From Bacillota bacterium (lineage in GTDB: Bacteria > Bacillota > Bacilli > Bacillales_B > DSM-18226): a stretch of DNA of 5,124 nt. The stretch spans positions 1 to 5,124 of the forward strand of contig JAUZQA010000327.1 of assembly GCA_030705665.1 (NCBI GenBank), given 5' to 3'. A model generated the notes under the pieces. That model was not told the DNA's origin. It ran no database searches and saw only the letters and a list, made by a program, of their open reading frames with translations. Position 1 is the first letter of the stretch. Every line of letters begins with the position of its first letter. Below, one piece after another: positions 1 through 4,339 of this stretch. The translations under genes and the position numbers were made by a program.

Positions 1-779
1 CCGATTGCATAATAAGATTGAATTTTACTAGGATCTGCTAAACCATATAATTTCCCTAATTCTTGGTTTGCATTTAACCATAATTGGAATGTAGATGTAC
101 AGGTAAATCCGATGATGATGATGGCCCAAGTGACAGGAGTAAATTTCATTTTTTCTTTTATTGCTTTGCCGTCAGCATTGGCATTGGTATTGCCTTTTGT
201 ATCAGGAAATGGCATAAATGCGATTAACATACCCGAAACGGCAAGAAGTACGGCCGCTGCGAAAAATAATGTTTTATATGACATTGTGCTTGAAGCAACG
301 AAACCAATTAGGTAAGGAAGGATAAATTGTCCGATTGAGATAGAGAACTTAACAAACAGGTTTGCCACGTCACTTTTTTGAGAAAAGATAGCAGTAACTG
401 ACGGATAAACACAAGTATCAATGAAAGAGTTAGCCACCCCGCCGAACAAAGCAAATACATATGCAGCATACATATTTGGCGAGAACACAATCCCAATGAA
501 GTAAACAACATAACATGCAATACCGATTAGACCAGATGCTTTACGACCAAACCTGTCAGAAACGGGTCCAGCTATAGGAAGTGAAATTAAACGGCCTAGT
601 CCTAATGCAGCAATAACGGTAAGCACCATACTTACATCAAATGTACCATCTGCTAGTTTAGATGCTCCCCATGCTTGCGCAAAGCTTGGTTTATATTGTG
701 CTAAAATCGAAACCCCAATTCCATGTAACAAATAAGTAAAATATAATAAGAATGCAGTAGGATAATACTTTTTATTCAT
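1..779 (-). CDS. MFS transporter, probably for shikimate/quinate or a related acid (C-terminus cut by window edge)
   Basis: The reading frame opens at ATG 779-777 and stays open to base 1, giving 259 complete N-terminal codons of a protein that normally has about 400 residues and 12 membrane helices. About seven hydrophobic segments are visible (roughly residues 7-27, 49-72, 83-99, 104-122, 143-162, 170-190 and 217-235). Between helices 2 and 3 is a textbook MFS motif A, GPVSDRFGRK, at residues 71-80. A charged loop at about 193-213 is the usual break between the two six-helix halves. An SD site AGAGGAG (787-793) sits 7 nt before the start. The gene lies 102 nt downstream of the shikimate dehydrogenase gene on the same strand with no clear terminator between, so co-transcription is likely. 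Substrate is inferred only from this neighbour; Listeria quinate/shikimate loci are known to pair MFS transporters with such a dehydrogenase. It is an inner-membrane secondary carrier with high confidence; the substrate is uncertain. Confidence 0.88.
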   Translation of the reverse strand, partial: MNKKYYPTAFLLYFTYLLHGIGVSILAQYKPSFAQAWGASKLADGTFDVSMVLTVIAALGLGRLISLPIAGPVSDRFGRKASGLIGIACYVVYFIGIVFSPNMYAAYVFALFGGVANSFIDTCVYPSVTAIFSQKSDVANLFVKFSISIGQFILPYLIGFVASSTMSYKTLFFAAAVLLAVSGMLIAFMPFPDTKGNTNANADGKAIKEKMKFTPVTWAIIIIGFTCTSTFQLWLNANQELGKLYGLADPSKIQSYYAI

Positions 780-836
780 AATTTTTCTCCTCTTTCAGCT
801 TTTCAGTTTTTTTAGAGGCTATCCGTACATTAAGGT

Positions 837-870
837 TATGGGGAAACATCCAATTATTAGTCTCCCCATA
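837..870 (-). other. Intercistronic hairpin just after aroE
   Basis: The arms TATGGGGA (837-844) and TCCCCATA (863-870) are a perfect 8-bp inverted repeat. In minus-strand RNA the stem extends to 10 pairs with one G-U and one A-U, leaving a 14-nt loop. It begins 11 nt after the aroE stop codon and lies about 57 nt before the transporter start. No U-run follows it in the minus direction (AACCTTAATG comes next), so it is not a standard intrinsic terminator. A role in mRNA stability or processing between the two cistrons is an inference. Confidence 0.5.
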
Positions 871-881
871 GGACTTTAACA

Positions 882-1763
882 TTATAGCTTCATTTCTTCC
901 TTTACGTATTCTACCGGCATTTCCTGCCCTGTCCAAATTTCAAATGCCTTCGCTCCCTGCCAAAGCATCATACCTAAACCATTGATCGCTTTACAGCCAA
1001 CAGATTCTGCCATTTCAAGCAATTTAGTTTTACGAGGAATGTAGACAACGTCTGAAACAATTAGCTCTGGACGGAGCCATGATACATCTGGAATTAAGCT
1101 TTGACCCTCCAGCGGTTTCATCCCAACACCTGTTCCATTTGTTAAAATATCACTGTTTGCAATGGATGCCTTTAACAATTCCAAGTTATCAAGTCGATTA
1201 ACTGTTGCTTTGCAATTAATTCCTTGTATTTCATTGTTGATGATATCCGCATTTTTTACCGCTCGATCGTAAAATTGATCATCTGTGTTGAAAATATGAA
1301 TTTCAGATGCACCATCTATTGCACATTGAATAGCAATGGCAGTTGCAGCACCGCCTGCACCTAAAAGCGTTATTTTCTTTCCTTTAATATCAACACCATT
1401 TTGTTGTAAGCCACGTACATAGCCAGTTCCATCTGTAATATGACCGATCAGCTTCCCATCTTCATTTACAACCGTGTTTACCGCTCCTGCAAATTGAGCC
1501 GCAGGTGATAGTTCATCTAATAGCGGAAGAATTTTTGTTTTATTTGGCATTGAAACATTCCAGCCACGTAGTCCTAAAGCACGAAATCCTGTAACCACAT
1601 CAGCTAATTCTTCATTCCCTACTTCAAATGCCATATAAACGTAATTCAATCCTAGTTTGCGAAATGCCATGTTATGCATTGCCGGTGATAAAGAGTGGCC
1701 AATTGGTGTTGCCGTTAATCCAATTAATTTTGTTCTCCCATCAATACGTCCCTGATCTGCCAT
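882..1763 (-). CDS. aroE: Quinate/shikimate dehydrogenase, YdiB type
   Basis: This cytoplasmic enzyme of the AroE superfamily interconverts shikimate with 3-dehydroshikimate and, in YdiB-type members, quinate with 3-dehydroquinate, using NAD(P). The 293 residues fit YdiB (288) better than biosynthetic AroE (about 270). The substrate domain shows SLSP (24-27), NVSMPNK with the presumed catalytic Lys75, GAVNT (93-97) and ITDGTG with the presumed catalytic Asp111. The nucleotide domain has the glycine loop GAGGAATAI (135-143) and, after the second strand, FNTDDQF (158-164). The C-terminus has GLGMMLWQGA (262-271) and MPVEYVK (282-288), close to E. coli YdiB as I recall it. The Arg residues that follow FN in AroE and YdiB are replaced by Thr-Asp, suggesting a preference for NAD. 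The start is fixed by GAGGAGGAG (1769-1777), whose AGGAGG core (1771-1776) is 7 nt away. A palindromic operator lies 45 nt upstream, and a transporter gene follows. A catabolic role is more likely than aromatic amino acid synthesis, given the subtype and context. Confidence 0.93.
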   Translation of the reverse strand: MADQGRIDGRTKLIGLTATPIGHSLSPAMHNMAFRKLGLNYVYMAFEVGNEELADVVTGFRALGLRGWNVSMPNKTKILPLLDELSPAAQFAGAVNTVVNEDGKLIGHITDGTGYVRGLQQNGVDIKGKKITLLGAGGAATAIAIQCAIDGASEIHIFNTDDQFYDRAVKNADIINNEIQGINCKATVNRLDNLELLKASIANSDILTNGTGVGMKPLEGQSLIPDVSWLRPELIVSDVVYIPRKTKLLEMAESVGCKAINGLGMMLWQGAKAFEIWTGQEMPVEYVKEEMKL

Positions 1764-1807
1764 TGTAGCTCCTCCTCAAAATTCATGCTGTTTTCACAAA
1801 TCCGACA

Positions 1808-1833
1808 CACTTTGTGATACATTTCACAAAGTG
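1808..1833. promoter_or_regulatory. Palindromic operator, Fnr- or Rex-like, upstream of aroE
   Basis: Two perfect 10-base arms, CACTTTGTGA (1808-1817) and TCACAAAGTG (1824-1833), flank the 6-base centre TACATT. The core TGTGA-N6-TCACA matches the Bacillus subtilis Fnr (CRP/FNR family) consensus at all ten positions. The 18-base core TTGTGATACATTTCACAA also fits the Bacillales Rex consensus TTGTGAANNNNTTCACAA, with only the seventh base differing on this strand. Fnr responds to oxygen and Rex to the NADH/NAD ratio, so either would link the downstream NAD(P)-dependent dehydrogenase to anaerobic or redox state. The near edge is 44 nt before the aroE start codon. The site lies downstream of the best promoter candidate, which favours repression (as Rex does) over activation. 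The perfect symmetry makes a protein-binding site likely; which protein binds is unresolved. Confidence 0.72.
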
Positions 1834-1895
1834 CAATAAAAAAAATAAATATTCTATATTGTGCGCTTAAAACTCATTAATGAATTTACATTTTG

Positions 1896-1924
1896 ATTAT
1901 AAGATACATATTTTTTAAAGTCTA
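1896..1924 (-). promoter_or_regulatory. Candidate sigma-A promoter for aroE and the MFS gene
   Basis: On the minus strand, TAGACT (1924-1919; 4 of 6 matches to TTGACA) is followed after exactly 17 bases by a perfect TATAAT (1901-1896). Transcription would start near 1889, leaving a leader of about 125 nt that includes the palindrome at 1808-1833. The surrounding DNA is very AT-rich, so chance matches are expected and other -10-like boxes exist nearer the gene. If Fnr activated at the usual -41.5 position, the start would instead fall near 1779, where no good -10 box is seen. Confidence 0.42.
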
Positions 1925-1978
1925 ATTGAAAAAAAGGGACAAATTCATAGTTTTTATCTATATATCCTAATAAAAAAG

Positions 1979-2012
1979 GACACAAAAGCATTCTAACTTT
2001 TGTGTCTTTTTT
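1979..2012. terminator. Bidirectional intrinsic terminator hairpin, copy 1
   Basis: A perfect 10-bp stem GACACAAAAG / CTTTTGTGTC encloses the 8-base loop CATTCTAA. It is preceded by a run of A (1972-1977) and followed by TTTTTT (2007-2012), so it has a U-tract in both directions. In the minus direction it sits upstream of the aroE promoter candidate, so it would end transcripts arriving from the repeat block or leaking from etfA, insulating aroE. It is identical over 34 bases, loop included, to the copy at 2395-2428. Confidence 0.82.
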
Positions 2013-2064
2013 CAGAGTGTCGAGAAACTATTGTAAGAAAAACTTCGGACAGTACTGATGTAAT

Positions 2065-2272
2065 CACCGTACTCATGAAAGACATTTCCCATATTTCCTA
2101 GCCTGACTTTGTCCTTCACCGTACTCATGAAAGACATTTCCATTATTTCCTAACCTGATTTTGTCCTTCATCGTACCCATGAAAGACATTTCCATTATTT
2201 CCTAACCTGATTTTGTCCTTCATCGTACCCATGAAAGACATTTCCCTTATTTCCTAGCCTGACTTTGTCCTT
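2065..2272. repeat. Four tandem 52-bp repeats, with a partial fifth
   Basis: Units begin at 2065, 2117, 2169 and 2221, exactly 52 bases apart, and a fifth starts at 2273 but diverges after CATCGTAC. Copies differ at only a few positions (third and ninth bases, bases 26-28, and bases 37 and 43). Each unit contains ATGAAAGACA near its start (first at 2075-2084), and TGTCCTTCAY spans the junction with the next unit (first at 2110-2119). These form a 10-bp stem with a 25-base loop. Pairing is complete only in minus-strand RNA, where G-U replaces the A-C mismatches of the plus strand. The period and lack of unique spacers rule out a CRISPR array. Function is unknown. Confidence 0.93.
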
Positions 2273-2309
2273 CATCGTACTGATGATGATTGTATTATAA
2301 AATAAATCT

Positions 2310-2356
2310 CATTTGTCTGTGTCCACTTTTTAGGCTAACTTAAATTTTGCCTTCAT
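2310..2356. repeat. Possible degenerate copy of the 52-bp unit
   Basis: The right half of this segment (2335-2356, CTAACTTAAATTTTGCCTTC and the next two bases) matches the end of the 52-bp unit (CTAACCTGATTTTGTCCTTC and the next two bases) at about 17 of 22 positions without gaps. The left half is only weakly similar. It may be an old, decayed unit, or the sequence from which the array arose. Confidence 0.35.
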
Positions 2357-2394
2357 TTGTCCGAAAATGTCCATTTCTCAACAACCAGAAAAAA

Positions 2395-2428
2395 GACACA
2401 AAAGCATTCTAACTTTTGTGTCTTTTTT
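2395..2428. terminator. Intrinsic terminator after etfA (bidirectional), copy 2
   Basis: This has the same 10-bp stem, 8-base loop and T-tract as the hairpin at 1979-2012, preceded by an A-run from 2389. In the minus direction the stem is followed by six U residues (from the A-run 2389-2394), and it lies 35 nt beyond the etfA stop codon. It should end the transporter-etfB-etfA transcript. The loop has the same orientation as copy 1 on the plus strand. Confidence 0.88.
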
Positions 2429-2463
2429 ATTAAAGGCTGTATTAAATTGGGATCGTTGACCGC

Positions 2464-3480
2464 TTATGCCATTACCAGTTCACCTTTGGCACTCTTAATT
2501 TGATGAATAAATTCCGGGATTACCTCGAACATATCTCCAACAATTCCATAATCAGCAACATCAAAAATAGGTGCATCAGGGTCCGTATTTATTGCAATAA
2601 TCACTTCTGATGAAGACATTCCCGCAACGTGTTGAATTGCTCCTGAAATGCCGCAAGCAATATATATTTTGGGTCCTACTGTTTTTCCTGTTTGTCCAAC
2701 CTGCTGAAGAGGGGATATCCATCCCGCATCAACACATGCTCTCGATGCCGCCACTGCTCCGCCGAATTGTTCCGCTAATTTTTCAAGAAGTTTAAAGTTC
2801 TCGGCTTTTCCTACGCCCCTTCCTCCGGCAACGATCACTTCTGCTTCTTCAAGTTTAACTCCCGCTTCAGCTGTAGCTTTAATAACCTCGACAATCTTTG
2901 TCCTTATTTGGTCTGCAGGTGTTTTAATATCTTCATACAAAATAGATGCTGTTCTGGTAGCATCCTTCTCCGCTTTTTTAAAAACTCCTGGGCGAACCGT
3001 TCCAATCTGTGGTCTGGTCGAGCAAATAATGGTACCCATCAGGTTACCGCCATATGCAGGTCTTGTCCATGCAATGGTTCCATCTTCATTGACATCTAAT
3101 TGAGTACAATCTGCGGTTAATCCTGTCTCCAGTCTGGTGGATACCCTTGATCCCAAGTCCCTTCCATTATGCGTGGCACCAATTAAAATCGCGGCTGGTT
3201 TATACTTTTCCACTAACTGAACCATAACATTGGAGTATCCGTCAGTAGAGAAATCTTTATATTCCTTACCTTCAACGGCTATCACTTCATCTGCACCATA
3301 AGCTATTGCTGATTTAATAACATGATTAACATCCTCTCCAATTACTACCCCAACAACCTTTTCATTATTGAATTTCGCAAGAATTTTCCCCTGATTTAAA
3401 AGCTCTAAACCCACATTTTTTGCTTGTCCTTCATATGTTTCAATAAAGACCCATATACTCTTATATTGTGAAAAATCCAT
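2464..3480 (-). CDS. etfA: Electron transfer flavoprotein alpha subunit
   Basis: With EtfB it forms the soluble cytoplasmic ETF heterodimer, which carries electrons to or from acyl-CoA dehydrogenase-type flavoenzymes. The 338 residues are normal for bacterial EtfA. The N-terminal Rossmann-like domain covers about 1-190, with GATHNGRDLGSRV (101-113) and LTADCTQLDV (121-130). The C-terminal FAD domain covers about 210-330, with AGGRGVG (218-224), ASRACVDAGW (245-254), VGQTGKTVGPKIYIA (261-275), GISGAIQH (277-284) and INTDPDAPIF (297-306), the usual FAD-contacting blocks. There is no N-terminal ferredoxin domain, so it is not CarE-like in architecture. Asn-Thr-Asp at 298-300 replaces the more common Asn-Lys-Asp. 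The start at 3480 is preceded by AAGGGGG (3489-3495), which overlaps the first base of the etfB stop region, and the gap to etfB is 14 nt, so coupled translation is likely. By memory it resembles Acidaminococcus and clostridial EtfA more than mitochondrial-type ETF. The partner dehydrogenase is not in the window. Confidence 0.97.
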   Translation of the reverse strand: MDFSQYKSIWVFIETYEGQAKNVGLELLNQGKILAKFNNEKVVGVVIGEDVNHVIKSAIAYGADEVIAVEGKEYKDFSTDGYSNVMVQLVEKYKPAAILIGATHNGRDLGSRVSTRLETGLTADCTQLDVNEDGTIAWTRPAYGGNLMGTIICSTRPQIGTVRPGVFKKAEKDATRTASILYEDIKTPADQIRTKIVEVIKATAEAGVKLEEAEVIVAGGRGVGKAENFKLLEKLAEQFGGAVAASRACVDAGWISPLQQVGQTGKTVGPKIYIACGISGAIQHVAGMSSSEVIIAINTDPDAPIFDVADYGIVGDMFEVIPEFIHQIKSAKGELVMA

Positions 3481-3494
3481 GATTACTTCCCCCT

Positions 3495-4283
3495 TTAAAC
3501 AAGCTTTGCTTCAAGCAAATTACCCATTAATTTGTAAACAGACGCACTAGCGTTTGGTTCCTGAATCTTAATCCCAGACTCTCTTTTTGGCGGTGTATAA
3601 GATCTTTTTACTCTTGTAGGTGAACCTTTAAGACCAATTTTCGTTCTATCCATATCCGGCATATCCACAAAAGCAATTTCTTCAATCACTGCTTTATTCG
3701 CTGCCAATTTACTTTTGATCGTCGGGAGTCTTGGTTCGTTGATGGATTTTACCACGGTGCAAACAACAGGAAGCTTCGATTCAATAATTTCGTAGCCTTC
3801 TTCCATTTCACGCTTTACGGTTATTTTGGCACCTTCCACATCAATTTTTGCGGCATATGTAATTTGAGCAATGCCTAGATGTTCCGCAAGTGCCGGACCG
3901 ACTTGCCCTGTATCGCCGTCGATTGCCTGTTTACCGCATAGGACCAGATCAAACTTTCCGAGCTTTTTAATCGCGTTGGCCAGGATGTAACTTGTCGCAA
4001 ATGTATCAGATCCGCCAAATAATTTATCGGTCACTAATACAGCTCTGTCTGCTCCTATCGATATACATTCTTTTAAAGCAGCTTTTGCCTGCGGGGGGCC
4101 CATACTGATGACCGTTACCGTTCCTCCATGTACTTCTTTAAGCTGTACGGCTGCTTCCAACGCATGTTTATCAAATGGGTTCACAATACTTGGCACACCG
4201 GTTCTAATTAGTGTGTTTGTCACTGGATCAATTTTAATCTCTGCTGTATCAGGTACTTGTTTAACACAAACTAAAATATCCAT
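3495..4283 (-). CDS. etfB: Electron transfer flavoprotein beta subunit
   Basis: This is the beta subunit of the ETF dimer; it binds the second nucleotide (AMP in classical ETFs, a second FAD in bifurcating ones) and provides the docking loop for partner dehydrogenases. From the chosen start it has 262 residues, normal for the family. Visible blocks are VKQVPDT (7-13), NPFDKHALEAA (35-45), MGPPQA (61-66), GSDTFATS (91-98), CGKQAIDGDTGQVGP (116-130), the segment VKREMEEGYEI (156-166), INEPRLPTIKSK (181-192, the recognition-loop region), and GSPTRVKRSYTP (220-231). The last block and IDGDTxQVGP recall the Acidaminococcus/clostridial group containing bifurcating ETFs. This is from memory, so electron bifurcation is only a possibility. 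An in-frame ATG 15 nt upstream (4298) is rejected because the ribosome site overlaps it. The upstream transporter stops 56 nt before this start with no terminator between. Confidence 0.96.
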   Translation of the reverse strand: MDILVCVKQVPDTAEIKIDPVTNTLIRTGVPSIVNPFDKHALEAAVQLKEVHGGTVTVISMGPPQAKAALKECISIGADRAVLVTDKLFGGSDTFATSYILANAIKKLGKFDLVLCGKQAIDGDTGQVGPALAEHLGIAQITYAAKIDVEGAKITVKREMEEGYEIIESKLPVVCTVVKSINEPRLPTIKSKLAANKAVIEEIAFVDMPDMDRTKIGLKGSPTRVKRSYTPPKRESGIKIQEPNASASVYKLMGNLLEAKLV

Positions 4284-4290
4284 AAAATTT

Positions 4291-4296
4291 CCCTCC
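4291..4296 (-). promoter_or_regulatory. etfB ribosome binding site that fixes the start
   Basis: GGAGGG on the minus strand lies 7 nt before ATG 4283-4281, giving MDILVCVKQVPDT, the usual EtfB N-terminus. The alternative ATG at 4298-4296 overlaps this site and has only AT-rich sequence (AGATAA) before it. Confidence 0.88.
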
Positions 4297-4339
4297 ATTT
4301 ATCTATTTTTCTAATTTGGATTTTTAGGAATTCGTTCAC

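Larger units (their letters stand above)
1968..2432. mobile_element. Candidate non-coding mobile element (MITE-like) or decayed IS ends
   Basis: The two ends are imperfect inverted repeats. Outside each terminator hairpin is TAATAAAAAA (1968-1977, and on the other strand 2432-2423), differing by one inserted G before GACAC on the left. Inside the hairpins the match continues over TTTTTTC, then about 10 of 14 bases ending in GAGAAA. After a gap of unequal length both ends carry TTCGGACA (left 2044-2051; right 2359-2366 on the other strand). The interior holds 52-bp tandem repeats and no transposase. I see no clear target-site duplication. A miniature element or the residue of a deleted insertion sequence is an inference; a locally duplicated terminator region is the alternative. 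Confidence 0.4.
1764..2463. other. 700-base gene-free region between etfA and aroE
   Basis: No credible coding sequence was found on either strand. From the aroE side it holds the aroE ribosome site (1769-1777), a Fnr/Rex-like palindrome (1808-1833), a candidate promoter (1896-1924), and an AT-rich stretch. Next come a terminator hairpin (1979-2012), four 52-bp tandem repeats (2065-2272), a degenerate repeat-like segment (about 2310-2356), and a second identical terminator hairpin (2395-2428). The last 35 bases before the etfA stop show nothing recognisable. The 52-bp period is not a multiple of three, which argues against a repetitive protein. Confidence 0.8.

Noticed and set aside
112..315. 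Plus-strand open frame inside the left transporter gene
   Set aside because: It is the antisense shadow of the MFS gene, which has motif A, helices and a ribosome site; the plus-strand frame has no ribosome site or recognisable features.
308..520. Minus-strand open frame of 70 codons in another frame within the MFS gene
   Set aside because: It overlaps the well-supported transporter reading frame entirely and shows no family features.
789..818. Ribosome-site-masking stem (CCTCT 818-814 with AGAGG 793-789) before the left transporter
   Set aside because: Only 5 base pairs with a 20-base loop in A-rich sequence; too weak to claim regulation.
837..870. Intrinsic terminator separating aroE from the MFS gene
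   Set aside because: The hairpin is not followed by a U-tract in the direction of transcription.
1874..1883. Self-complementary TCATTAATGA near the aroE promoter candidate
   Set aside because: A short AT-rich palindrome is expected by chance here, and no matching regulator consensus is recognised.
2065..2285. CRISPR array
   Set aside because: The 52-bp units are contiguous and near-identical throughout, with no unique spacers and no cas genes.
2610..3099. Two plus-strand open frames opposite etfA (2610-2795 and 2908-3099)
   Set aside because: Antisense shadows of a clearly identified EtfA coding sequence.
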